Shown in pieces: positions 16,050 through 24,070 of a stretch of 64,000 nucleotides of DNA; positions within the stretch are counted from its first letter, which is position 1; every line of letters starts with the position of its first letter. Both the position numbers and the translations under genes were made by a program. The stretch comes from Hyphomicrobiales bacterium. Lineage in GTDB: Bacteria > Pseudomonadota > Alphaproteobacteria > Rhizobiales > Rhizobiaceae. The stretch lies in NCBI GenBank assembly GCA_900472575.1, contig UCIV01000034.1:124001-188000 (forward strand). The letters run 5' to 3'. The notes below the pieces were generated by a model that saw only the letters and a list, made by a program, of their open reading frames with translations, had not been told where the DNA came from and did not search any database.

Positions 16050-17459
16050 TTATTTCCAGTCGCGGATATCGACGAAGTGTCCTGCCACGGCCGCCGCCGC
16101 CGCCATTGCAGGCGAGACGAGGTGGGTACGGCCCTTGTAGCCCTGGCGACCTTCGAAATTGCGGTTCGAGGTGGAGGCGCAGCGCTCGTAGGGGCTGAGA
16201 CGGTCGTCGTTCATTGCAAGGCACATCGAGCAGCCCGGCTCGCGCCATTCGAAGCCGGCATCCTTGAAGATCACGTCGAGGCCTTCGGCTTCCGCCTGTT
16301 CCTTGACGATGCCGGAGCCCGGCACGATCATGGCGGAAACGCTGGAGGCCACCTTCTTGCCTTCGACTACCTTTGCGGCGGCGCGCAGGTCTTCGATGCG
16401 ACCGTTGGTGCAGGAGCCTATGAAGACGCGATCGACGGTGATGTCAGTCATCTTCGTGCCCGGCTTCAGGCCCATGTAATCCAGTGCGCGCCATTTCGAC
16501 GTGCGCTTGTTCTCATCCTGGATCTCGTCCGGATTCGGCACTGTGCCTTCGATGGTCGTGACGTCTTCCGGCGAAGAACCCCAGGTGACGATCGGCGGCA
16601 GGTTTGCGGCATCGAGGACGACGACCTTGTCGTAATGGGCGCCTTCTTCGGTGTAGAGCGTCTTCCAGTAGTCGAGCGCCATGTCCCAGGCCTTGCCCTT
16701 CGGGGCGCGCGGCTTGTCCTTGATGTATTCGAAAGTCGTCTCGTCCGGCGCGATCAGGCCGGCGCGGGCGCCGCCTTCGATCGTCATGTTGCAGACGGTC
16801 ATGCGGCCTTCCATCGACAGCGAGCGGATCGCTTCGCCGGCAAATTCGATAACGTGGCCGGTGCCGCCGGCGGTACCGATCTCGCCGATGATGGCGAGGA
16901 TGATATCCTTGGCGGTGACGCCTTCCGGCAGCTTGCCATCGACACGCACCAGCATGTTCTTGGCCTTCTTCTGCACCAGCGTTTGGGTGGCGAGAACATG
17001 CTCGACCTCGGACGTGCCGATGCCGTGCGCCAATGCGCCGAATGCGCCGTGGGTGGAGGTGTGGCTGTCGCCGCAGACGATGGTCATGCCCGGCAGAGTG
17101 AATCCCTGTTCCGGTCCGACGATATGGACGATGCCCTGGCGGACGTCCTTTTCGGAGTAGTATTCAACGCCGAAATCACGAGCGTTCTGGGCAAGCGCCT
17201 CGACCTGGATGCGGCTTTCCTCGTTCTTGATGCCTTCGTGGCGGTCTGCCGTGGTCGGGACGTTATGGTCGACGACGGCGAGCGTCTTTTCGGGCGCGCG
17301 GACCTTGCGGCCGGCCATGCGCAGGCCTTCGAAAGCCTGCGGCGACGTCACCTCGTGAACCAGGTGACGGTCGATGTAGAGAAGACAGGTGCCGTTTTCG
17401 TCCTGAGAGACGACGTGGTCGTCCCAGATCTTGTCGTAGAGGGTGCGAGGTGCGCTCAT
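16050..17459 (-). CDS. leuC: 3-isopropylmalate dehydratase large subunit (LeuC)
   Basis: The 469-residue aconitase-family protein begins MSAPRTLYDKIWDDHVV, the usual rhizobial LeuC start. The iron-sulfur cluster cysteines are visible in FIGSCTNGRIEDLRAAA and GCSMCLAMN, and the substrate segment GDSHTSTHGAFGALAHGIG is intact. With LeuD it isomerises 2- to 3-isopropylmalate in leucine synthesis. ATG 17468 is a possible alternative three codons upstream. leuD is not adjacent in this window, which is normal for rhizobia. Confidence 0.96.
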   Translation of the reverse strand: MSAPRTLYDKIWDDHVVSQDENGTCLLYIDRHLVHEVTSPQAFEGLRMAGRKVRAPEKTLAVVDHNVPTTADRHEGIKNEESRIQVEALAQNARDFGVEYYSEKDVRQGIVHIVGPEQGFTLPGMTIVCGDSHTSTHGAFGALAHGIGTSEVEHVLATQTLVQKKAKNMLVRVDGKLPEGVTAKDIILAIIGEIGTAGGTGHVIEFAGEAIRSLSMEGRMTVCNMTIEGGARAGLIAPDETTFEYIKDKPRAPKGKAWDMALDYWKTLYTEEGAHYDKVVVLDAANLPPIVTWGSSPEDVTTIEGTVPNPDEIQDENKRTSKWRALDYMGLKPGTKMTDITVDRVFIGSCTNGRIEDLRAAAKVVEGKKVASSVSAMIVPGSGIVKEQAEAEGLDVIFKDAGFEWREPGCSMCLAMNDDRLSPYERCASTSNRNFEGRQGYKGRTHLVSPAMAAAAAVAGHFVDIRDWK

Positions 17460-17810
17460 GGCTGCCATTCCGTTCGAGAACAGTTTTTTGAAAAGGGGGA
17501 TTTGTCGCGGCAAAAGCGTGTGCCGCAGCACGGGTCGCGTTTAAGCGACCGTCAGCTAAGTCGGCTGTTGAGAGCGCCGGATACGGATGCGAAGAAACGT
17601 GCCGGCAGACGCTTGTGGTCTTGCAGCACGATAAATTTGTTCGCGAGGCATCCGAATTTCGATCCCATGGCCGGTCTATTACCAGTTTTTTAGAGGGACG
17701 GCAATTGCTTCGATTAGGGGCGCATGGCACAAGCGACGGGCAGTTAAAGCTCTTTTTTTGTGTCCTTATTTGCATGCGGCGGCGGTGATGAGGACAACGA
17801 GGAGGTGCGT
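17460..17810. other. Intergenic region between divergent leuC and GAF-GGDEF gene
   Basis: A 351-bp stretch holding the promoters of both neighbours. One imperfect hairpin is seen (ACGGGTCGC at 17530-17538 against GCGACCGT at 17545-17552). A 38-codon leftward frame in the middle lacks a ribosome binding site and is not leucine-rich, so I do not call a leader peptide. Nothing else is recognisable. Confidence 0.5.
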
Positions 17811-18836
17811 ATGGCACTTACAGCCCAGCTTCCTGCCAATGAAGCTGATCGTCTGCTTTCCGTCCGGGGGCTGATTTCGGTCGATGGCAATGCGACGTCT
17901 GAACTTTCCACGCTCGTGCAACTGGCCAAGGATGTTTTCGGCACCCCTTGTGCTGCGGTCAATATCATAGACGAGGACTGGCAGCGGGTTGCCTGCCAGG
18001 TCGGTAGCATTCCGATCGGTGAATGCAGTCGAGAAGATTCCGTCTGCTCCCGCGTGGTTTATGCCAACGAAGTCGTCGTGGTGCCCGACCTCAGCCGGCA
18101 CCCGGAATTCCGAAGTTTTCCCGCAATTCAAGGGGCTCCAGGTTTCCGGTTTTATGCCGGTGCTCCGGTATCGCTGGAGCCTGATCTTCCGGTCGGTTCG
18201 TTCTGCCTACTCGATGTCGAGCAGCGGGACCTTACCGATGTCGAGATTCGCAACCTGCGCCAGTTTGCCGATGTAGCAAGCGGTCTCCTGCGGCTGCAGA
18301 AGGCGAATTTCATGATGGAGTTTGCCGAGGAAAAGCTGAAGCTTGCGGCCATGACCGATCCGCTGACCGGTTTTTACAACAGGTCGGCATTGGTCTCGTT
18401 GATCGACGTGATGCTCGCCAACGCGCTTTCCTCGCAGCAGGGGTTCGGCGTGCTTTATCTCGACATGGACGGTTTCAAGCAGATCAACGACAAGCTTGGG
18501 CACCATGCGGGCGATCAGGTTCTGACCCATGCTGCCAAGCGGATCAGCGAGTGTGTGCGGGCGCAGGATGTGGTCGTGCGCATGGGCGGTGACGAGTTTG
18601 CGATCTTCGTGCCCGATCCGCCGGATGTCGCAGCGCTTTCCGAGCTTTCCGAATCCCTGCTCCAAGAGTTTCGCCGACCTTTCGTCGTTGACGACAACAT
18701 CGTCACCGCGCGTCTCAGCATCGGCGCTGCTCTCGCGCCGGAGGCGGGGTCGGAGCGGCTGGGTCTCTTAAAGGCCGTAGATGAGGCGCTTTATCAAGCC
18801 AAGGAAGCGGGCCGCGACCGGTTTGTGCTGCGGTAA
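17811..18836 (+). CDS. GAF-GGDEF diguanylate cyclase
   Basis: A 341-residue soluble protein. The N-terminal half (about 20-165) is a GAF domain (LVQLAKDVFGTPCAAVNIID ... GAPVSLEP), and the C-terminal half (about 180-341) is a GGDEF domain. The active site is intact (MGGDEFAIF, residues about 258-266). The inhibitory I-site RXXD lies five residues before it (RAQD), so product feedback by cyclic di-GMP is expected. There is no EAL domain or membrane helix. The ATG 17811 follows a strong GAGGAGG. The ligand of the GAF domain is unknown. Confidence 0.94.
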   Translation: MALTAQLPANEADRLLSVRGLISVDGNATSELSTLVQLAKDVFGTPCAAVNIIDEDWQRVACQVGSIPIGECSREDSVCSRVVYANEVVVVPDLSRHPEFRSFPAIQGAPGFRFYAGAPVSLEPDLPVGSFCLLDVEQRDLTDVEIRNLRQFADVASGLLRLQKANFMMEFAEEKLKLAAMTDPLTGFYNRSALVSLIDVMLANALSSQQGFGVLYLDMDGFKQINDKLGHHAGDQVLTHAAKRISECVRAQDVVVRMGGDEFAIFVPDPPDVAALSELSESLLQEFRRPFVVDDNIVTARLSIGAALAPEAGSERLGLLKAVDEALYQAKEAGRDRFVLR

Positions 18837-18955
18837 TCCTGCACGGGGCAACGGCTTACTCGTCTCAAAGAGGCCTGCGGTCTCTTGCCGCATCCAGTGA
18901 TGCACCTAATTTCCTCCCCACAGATCAGACACGGCTGCTGGCCGGGGAGGAAATC

Positions 18956-20263
18956 TTGGTCTCTGAAAGCAATACGATCTCTAAGATCACCTGGCGGCTG
19001 ATGCCGCTTCTCGGGGTCCTGTATCTCATTGCCTATATCGACAGGCAGAACGTGAGTTACGCGAAGCTGCAGATGGTCGATTCACTCGGGATGAGCGAAT
19101 ATGCCTATGGCCTCGGCGCCTCGCTGTTCTTCATCGGCTATTTCATCTTCGAGGTGCCGGCCAATCTCTTCCTGACCCGTTTCGGGGCGCGAATCTGGTT
19201 CACCCGGATCATCGTGTCCTGGGGGCTGGTGACGATCGCGCTGGCCTTCACCCAGAACATGACGATGTTCTACATCCTTCGCTTTCTGCTCGGTGCCTGT
19301 GAGGCGGGGTTCTTTCCGGGCGTGCTCTATCTGCTGACGCTCTGGTTTCCGAAAGATTATCGCGGTCGCATGGTCGGCCTGTTCATGATCTTCAGTGCGC
19401 TCGCAAATGCGGTCGGCGCGCCGCTCGGCGGCATGCTGCTCGATCTCGATGGCACACTGGGGCTTGAGGGATGGGAATGGGTGTTTCTCGCGACCGGCAT
19501 TCCCGCCGTCATCGCCGGCGCCTTCACCTTCTTCTATCTCGACGACACGCCCGAAAAGGCAGAGTTTCTGACGAATGACGAGAAGCAATGGCTGAAAGAT
19601 CGGCTGGCGCAGGAAAATGCTGGAATGGACGAGGATGCGGGCCACGGCTTCAAGGCGCTGATCAATCCGCGCGTGCTGTTGATGGCCCTCTGCTTCATCG
19701 GCTTCCCGCTGGCGGCCTATGGCCTGAGCTACTGGCTGCCGACGATCGTCAAGGGTTTTGGCGTATCGAACACGACCAACGGCTTCATCAACATCATTCC
19801 CTGGCTGATCGTCGCCGTCGCGCTTTGGGTGGTTCCTTCGGCTGCCGATAAGACCGAGAAAAAGACGCCTTATATTGTGGGGCCAGCGTTTGTCGGTGCC
19901 GCGGCCCTGGCGGCTTCCGTCCTGGTGACCTCGCCCTATCTGCAGTTCGCTTTCCTCTGCATTGCCGCAGCGGGCATCTTTGCCGGCCAGCCGGTGTTCT
20001 GGAGCCTCCCGTCACGCTTTCTGAAAGGGGCCGGCGCTGCGGCTGGGCTGGCTGCGATCAACTCGGTCGGCAATCTCGGCGGCTTCATCGCGCAAAATGT
20101 CGTGCCGTGGATCAATGACGCGACGGGCAGCAACATCCTGCCAATGTTCTTCCTGGCGGCATGCCTTGCTGTAGCGGGTGTGCTGGTGATCATCGTGGGC
20201 CAGATGCTCGGGCGCGAGACGAAGGACGTGCCGCCGTCGGCACATGCGGGCGGTCCACGCTAA
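18956..20263 (+). CDS. MFS transporter, anion:cation symporter (phthalate permease) family
   Basis: A 435-residue, 12-helix major facilitator. The N-terminal signature LYLIAYIDRQNVSYAKLQM, the loop FEVPANLFLTRFGARIWFTRI and GACEAGFFPGVLYLLTLWFP are typical of the ACS family, which imports organic acids such as tartrate, phthalate or glucarate with protons. The chosen start is TTG 18956, five bases after GGGGAGG. No catabolic genes or regulator adjoin it, so the substrate is not predictable from context. A bidirectional terminator separates it from the convergent rplS. Confidence 0.9.
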   Translation: MVSESNTISKITWRLMPLLGVLYLIAYIDRQNVSYAKLQMVDSLGMSEYAYGLGASLFFIGYFIFEVPANLFLTRFGARIWFTRIIVSWGLVTIALAFTQNMTMFYILRFLLGACEAGFFPGVLYLLTLWFPKDYRGRMVGLFMIFSALANAVGAPLGGMLLDLDGTLGLEGWEWVFLATGIPAVIAGAFTFFYLDDTPEKAEFLTNDEKQWLKDRLAQENAGMDEDAGHGFKALINPRVLLMALCFIGFPLAAYGLSYWLPTIVKGFGVSNTTNGFINIIPWLIVAVALWVVPSAADKTEKKTPYIVGPAFVGAAALAASVLVTSPYLQFAFLCIAAAGIFAGQPVFWSLPSRFLKGAGAAAGLAAINSVGNLGGFIAQNVVPWINDATGSNILPMFFLAACLAVAGVLVIIVGQMLGRETKDVPPSAHAGGPR

Positions 20264-20276
20264 TCGCACAAACAAA

Positions 20277-20300
20277 AAAGGCGACCCGAAGGTCGCCTTT
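20277..20300. terminator. Bidirectional terminator between MFS gene and rplS
   Basis: AAAGGCGACC-cgaa-GGTCGCCTTT is a perfect 10-bp stem with a GNRA-like loop, A-rich on the left and T-rich on the right. It is well formed for both convergent transcripts. Confidence 0.88.
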
Positions 20301-20323
20301 TTCTCATGCCGTAACCGGCAATC

Positions 20324-20860
20324 TTATTCTGCAGAAGCTTCTGCTGCCTTTGCTGCTTCTTCAGCAGCCTTTGCTTCAGCGGCTTCCTGTGCTGCCTTTT
20401 CGGCGGCCAGTGCCTGTGCTGCTGCAATCTTTTCAGCTTCGATGCGTGCCTTTTCCTCGGCAACTGCGGCGCGCTCGGCGTCGTTCAGCTTACGGGCGCG
20501 GGTGCCGGTGTTCTCGACGATACGAGCCGACTTGCCGCGACGATCGCGCAGGTAGTACAGCTTGGCGCGACGGACCTTACCGCGGCGAACGATTTCGACG
20601 CCTTCAACGAGCGGCGAGTAAACCGGGAATACGCGCTCAACACCTTCGCCGTAGGAGATCTTGCGAACGGTGAAGCTCTCGTTGATGCCGCCGCCCGAAC
20701 GAGCGATGCAGACGCCTTCGTAAGCCTGTACGCGGGTACGGGTACCTTCCGTCACGCGAACGTTGACGCGGACCGTGTCGCCCGGGGAGAATTCAGGAAG
20801 CTTGCGCTGAGCTTCGATCTTGGCTGCCTGTTCGGCTTCCAGCTGCTGGATGATGTTCAT
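20324..20860 (-). CDS. rplS: Ribosomal protein L19
   Basis: The first 115-120 residues are a canonical L19 (MNIIQQLEAEQAAKIE, FSPGDTVRVNVRV, YEGVCIARSGGGINESFTVRKIS, KVRRAKLYYLRDRRGKSARI). L19 sits at the 30S-50S interface. A C-terminal tail of about 55 residues rich in Ala, Glu and Lys follows, predicted helical; such tails are usual in rhizobial L19. It lies downstream of trmD on the same strand but is separated from it by an opposite-strand permease gene. Confidence 0.97.
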   Translation of the reverse strand: MNIIQQLEAEQAAKIEAQRKLPEFSPGDTVRVNVRVTEGTRTRVQAYEGVCIARSGGGINESFTVRKISYGEGVERVFPVYSPLVEGVEIVRRGKVRRAKLYYLRDRRGKSARIVENTGTRARKLNDAERAAVAEEKARIEAEKIAAAQALAAEKAAQEAAEAKAAEEAAKAAEASAE

Positions 20861-21124
20861 CGGTCAAACCTTTTCAGTTCTTCTGAAACAGCCAGAGCGC
20901 CTCCCGTCCTTGGTCACCTCATACGAGGGCCTCGCGACGTGCCTTGTGGGCTAGCGAATTCGCCATTCTTTGTTGCTGGTCGACGGGAGTTTTCCCATTT
21001 CCGCGCCGGCCAATACACCAATACGGGGCGTTTGTCATCCCGCAGTCGCAATTTTTGTCGCGGGCATCGTTGCTGCCTTGCTCGGAACGGGATATCTGGA
21101 TTTCCGGGAAGAGGAAATTGCGAA

Positions 21125-21874
21125 ATGACAATAATGATGATTCTGCTGCTGGCCGCGGCGGGGTTTCTGTCGGGTGCTGTCAACGCGATTGCGGGCGGCG
21201 GCACGTTTCTTACTTTCGGGGTGATGACGCTCGCCGGCATTCCGCCAATCTCGGCCAATGCCACGTCATCGATCGTGCAGTTTCCAGGGTATGTGACGTC
21301 GACGATCGCCTATCGGGCGGAAATTCTTCATCGATGGCGGAGCATTGCCGTGCTGGGCGTCGTGTCGCTTGTGGGAGGGCTCGCCGGCGCTCTGATCCTG
21401 CTGTCGCTCGACAATCCATCCTTCCGCGCGCTTGTGCCGTGGCTGCTTGCTGCGGCGACGGCAATTTTTGCGGCGGGGCCCTTGCTCAAGCCGAAGGTTT
21501 CTTCCGAGGAGCATAGCGCCAACAGGGTTTCCAGCATCGTCGGCCAGTTTTTCAACGCGATCTATGGCGGGTTCTTCGGTGCCGGAATGGGGATCATGAT
21601 GCTGGCGGTGCTTGGGCTCACGACCGGCGGCACCTATCATCACCTCAATGCGATGAAGAACCTGTTTGCCATGCTGATTGCCGGCGTGGCGATCGTTGTC
21701 TTCATCAGTGGCGATGTGGTGGCATGGCCGGAGGCGCTGGTGATGATCCCGGCAGGTGCACTCGGTGGTTATTCCGGCGTCTGGCTGGCGCGTCGCGTGC
21801 CGCAGGCAGTGCTTCGCTGGTGCGTGGTCGCGGTGGGATCGGCGCTGACGGTCTATTATTTCGTAACCGGGTGA
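21125..21874 (+). CDS. TauE/SafE family sulfite/anion permease
   Basis: The 249-residue membrane protein has about eight hydrophobic helices in two homologous halves. Family signatures are GAVNAIAGGGTFLTFGVM near the N-terminus and GGFFGAGMGIMMLAVLGL in the second half. TauE/SafE proteins export sulfite, sulfoacetate or related anions, but most are uncharacterised. The ATG 21125 follows GAAGAGGAAA. It is encoded against the direction of trmD and rplS, lying between them, so it is likely an insertion into that cluster. No sulfur genes adjoin it. Confidence 0.88.
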   Translation: MTIMMILLLAAAGFLSGAVNAIAGGGTFLTFGVMTLAGIPPISANATSSIVQFPGYVTSTIAYRAEILHRWRSIAVLGVVSLVGGLAGALILLSLDNPSFRALVPWLLAAATAIFAAGPLLKPKVSSEEHSANRVSSIVGQFFNAIYGGFFGAGMGIMMLAVLGLTTGGTYHHLNAMKNLFAMLIAGVAIVVFISGDVVAWPEALVMIPAGALGGYSGVWLARRVPQAVLRWCVVAVGSALTVYYFVTG

Positions 21875-21882
21875 TCGCGGCG

Positions 21883-22563
21883 TCAGTCGTCTGCGAGCAA
21901 ATCCGGGCGACGTTTTTGTGTCAGCTTTAGAGCCTGCTCCAGCCGCCATTTTTCGATCGCTGCGTGATTTCCTGAAGTCAGGACCGTCGGGATTTCCTGG
22001 CCTTCGAAAACCTGCGGGCGGGTGTAATGCGGGTGCTCCAGCAGGCCGTGCTCAAAACTTTCGTTCGTGCCGGAATGGGCATTGCCCATGACGCCCGGCA
22101 GGAGGCGGATGATGCTGTCGAGAACGGTCAGCGCTGCCGGTTCGCCGCCCGACAGGATGTAGTCGCCGATTGACACTTCCTCGAGGTTGCGTCCGTCGAT
22201 GACGCGCTGGTCGACGCCTTCGAAGCGGCCGCAGACGATGACGACGCCTTCGCCATCGGCGAGTTCACGCACCCGGCTCTGGCTTAGCGGCTTGCCGCGC
22301 GGGCTCATCAGCAGGCGGGGGCGGGTATCGGCGGCGACAGAATCGATCGCTCTTGCCAGAATATCCGCTTTCAGCACCATGCCGGGGCCACCGCCGGCCG
22401 GCGTATCGTCTACGGTGCGGTGCTTGTCTTCAGCAAAATCGCGAATCTGTATCGTATCGAGCGACCAGTCGCCACGTTCCATCGCCTTGCCTGAAAGGGA
22501 GAAAGCGAGATGTCCGGGAAACATTTCCGGATAGAGCGTCAGGAGCGTTGCGCGGAATGTCAT
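21883..22563 (-). CDS. trmD: tRNA (guanine-37-N1)-methyltransferase
   Basis: A 226-residue SPOUT methyltransferase that makes m1G37 in tRNAs reading CNN codons, preventing frameshifting. The trefoil-knot SAM site is clear: CGRFEGVDQRVID, YILSGGEPAALTVLDSI, then HPHYTRP. Its ATG overlaps the rimM stop by four bases (ATGA), so translation is coupled. Its stop lies 8 bp from the convergent TauE-type gene. Confidence 0.97.
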   Translation of the reverse strand: MTFRATLLTLYPEMFPGHLAFSLSGKAMERGDWSLDTIQIRDFAEDKHRTVDDTPAGGGPGMVLKADILARAIDSVAADTRPRLLMSPRGKPLSQSRVRELADGEGVVIVCGRFEGVDQRVIDGRNLEEVSIGDYILSGGEPAALTVLDSIIRLLPGVMGNAHSGTNESFEHGLLEHPHYTRPQVFEGQEIPTVLTSGNHAAIEKWRLEQALKLTQKRRPDLLADD

Positions 22564-23171
22564 TCTTCGTCCTGGCCGGGAGCTTTTTTGGAGGGGCCCT
22601 GGCGGGGCTTGGGCGGACGTTTGCCGACTGCGGTTGGGTCCCTGTCGTTCGGATCCTCGATCAGGCCAGCGGCTTGCGGGTCGATCAGGATTTTGCCTGC
22701 GTCCAGATCGATCTCCAGAACCGCTGCTTCTGAAAAGGGGATGAGCGCCGGGCGTCGACCGGGACCTTTCAGTTCAAGCAAATCGCCAGCGCCGAAATCA
22801 AATACTGCGCTGACTTTGCCATAGCTTTTGCCTTCAGCATCGACGGCTTCGAGGCCTTCGAGATCGGCATAATAGAATTCGTCCTCGTCAAGCTCTTCGT
22901 CAGGAAGATTGTCGCGTTCGACGAAGAGTTCCAGCCCGTTCAAGGCTTCGGCTGCATTACGGTCGTTAATGCCGCGGAAGCGGACAACGACGACGTTTTT
23001 TGCATCTCGGATTTCGAGGATTTCGAACCGCCGCCCGTCTTCTGCATAAAGATGCCCGTATTCGCCAAGGGCTGTCGGGTTCGCAGTGAAGGATTTGACC
23101 CGTACTTCGCCCCGGAGACCTTGGGCGGCGCCGATCGTGGCCATCAGGATTGGGTTTTCAAGCTTCTTCAT
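22560..23171 (-). CDS. rimM: Ribosome maturation factor RimM
   Basis: The 203-residue protein binds S19 and helps mature the 30S head. The RimM N-domain (MATIGAAQGLRGEVRVKSFT, residues about 10-29) and the PRC-barrel (about 100-165, EFYYADLEGLEA and FGAGDLLEL) are present. A basic, Pro-rich tail of about 30 residues follows. Start ATG 23171 is chosen because the frame upstream lacks coding character. It lies between rpsP and trmD, with a terminator-like hairpin between rpsP and rimM. Confidence 0.95.
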   Translation of the reverse strand: MKKLENPILMATIGAAQGLRGEVRVKSFTANPTALGEYGHLYAEDGRRFEILEIRDAKNVVVVRFRGINDRNAAEALNGLELFVERDNLPDEELDEDEFYYADLEGLEAVDAEGKSYGKVSAVFDFGAGDLLELKGPGRRPALIPFSEAAVLEIDLDAGKILIDPQAAGLIEDPNDRDPTAVGKRPPKPRQGPSKKAPGQDEE

Positions 23172-23244
23172 GCCGGGTGTTCCGATTGGTCTGCGCTCAT
23201 TTAGCCATGAACCGCTCGCGGTGCAACGCAAGCATGGCCAAACA

Positions 23245-23276
23245 GAAAACGGGCAGTGCGTTGCCGCACTGCCCGT
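23245..23276 (-). terminator. Terminator-like hairpin between rpsP and rimM
   Basis: ACGGGCAGTGCG and CGCACTGCCCGT form a perfect 12-bp stem with a 4-base loop. On the minus strand it is followed by TTTTCTGTTT. It lies just after the rpsP stop, inside the operon, so it may partly end transcription after rpsP and lower rimM-trmD expression. Confidence 0.75.
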
Positions 23277-23297
23277 CGAATACAATCGTTGCAGAAA

Positions 23298-23657
23298 TTA
23301 TTCTGCAGCGGCAGCTGCGTCGGCAGCCTTCTGAGCCTTTTCAGCAGCGCGTTCCTGAGCGCGCTTGCCCGGCTTTGCCTTTTCCGGGTTGTTCTTGGCG
23401 TCGCGGGTGGCGATGCCGGCTTCAGCGAGGAAGCGCAGAACACGGTCGGTCGGCTGTGCGCCGTTTGCGAGCCAATGCTTGATGCGGTCTTCGTTCAGTT
23501 CAACGCGCTTTTCGTTGTCCTTGGCGAGCATCGGGTTCCAGGAACCGAGCTTTTCGAGGAAGCGGCCGTCACGCGGCGAACGGGCGTCGGCAACAACAAC
23601 GGTGTAGTAAGGGCGCTTCTTGGAACCACCGCGGGCGAGACGAATCTTCAGGGACAT
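23298..23657 (-). CDS. rpsP: Ribosomal protein S16
   Basis: A 119-residue S16: MSLKIRLARGGSKKRPYYTV at the start, SPRDGRFLEKLGSWNPM in the middle and DRIKHWLANGAQPTDRV near 70-85. A lysine/alanine-rich tail of about 35 residues extends beyond the E. coli length, as usual in alphaproteobacteria. S16 is needed for 30S assembly. It is followed by rimM and preceded by the chorismate mutase gene. Confidence 0.97.
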   Translation of the reverse strand: MSLKIRLARGGSKKRPYYTVVVADARSPRDGRFLEKLGSWNPMLAKDNEKRVELNEDRIKHWLANGAQPTDRVLRFLAEAGIATRDAKNNPEKAKPGKRAQERAAEKAQKAADAAAAAE

Positions 23658-23749
23658 TGTTTTACTCCTTAGGTTTCTTTTTGGGCCACCATCCGGTGGT
23701 CCGATCTGTTGTTGTGAGGCCGCCGTCAGGCGGGCTCGGGTCATGCTGT

Positions 23750-24058
23750 TTACTTTGCACCACCGTGTTCGGCGGCGATTGCTTCATGATGCCGGATGAC
23801 TTCCTTGATGACGAAGTTCAGGAACTTCTCGGCGAAATCCGGATCCAGATTGGCTTCCTTTGCCAGACGGCGAAGGCGTTCGATCTGGTATTCCTCGCGC
23901 GCCGGGTCTGCCGGCGGCAATTCGTACTTGGCTTTCAGGACGCCAACTTCCTTGGTGCAGCGAAAACGCTCGGCGAGCATATGCACCAGCGCCGCATCGA
24001 TATTGTCGATCGACTGGCGGTAGCTCGAAAGCCGTGCCTTCACTTCAGGATCAACCAT
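23750..24058 (-). CDS. Chorismate mutase, AroQ class
   Basis: A 102-residue all-helical AroQ-type domain. YRQSIDNIDAALVHMLAERF carries the usual R-x2-ID-x2-D pattern, RCTKEVGVLKAKYELPPADPAREEYQIERL has the catalytic Lys and Arg positions, and the C-terminus is FLNFVIKEVIRHHEAIAAEH. It converts chorismate to prephenate for Phe and Tyr synthesis. The location between ffh (12 bp upstream) and rpsP is an arrangement I know from rhizobia; the link between aromatic synthesis and ribosome/SRP genes is positional only. Confidence 0.93.
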   Translation of the reverse strand: MVDPEVKARLSSYRQSIDNIDAALVHMLAERFRCTKEVGVLKAKYELPPADPAREEYQIERLRRLAKEANLDPDFAEKFLNFVIKEVIRHHEAIAAEHGGAK

Positions 24059-24070
24059 TCGCGTCCTCCC

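Noticed and set aside
17560..17680. Possible leucine leader peptide (38 codons, minus strand) before leuC
   Set aside because: There is no ribosome binding site, no run of Leu codons, and the nearby hairpin lacks a T-run.
16077..17693. 538-codon plus-strand frame opposite leuC
   Set aside because: Antisense shadow of leuC; composition is biased and no family is recognisable.
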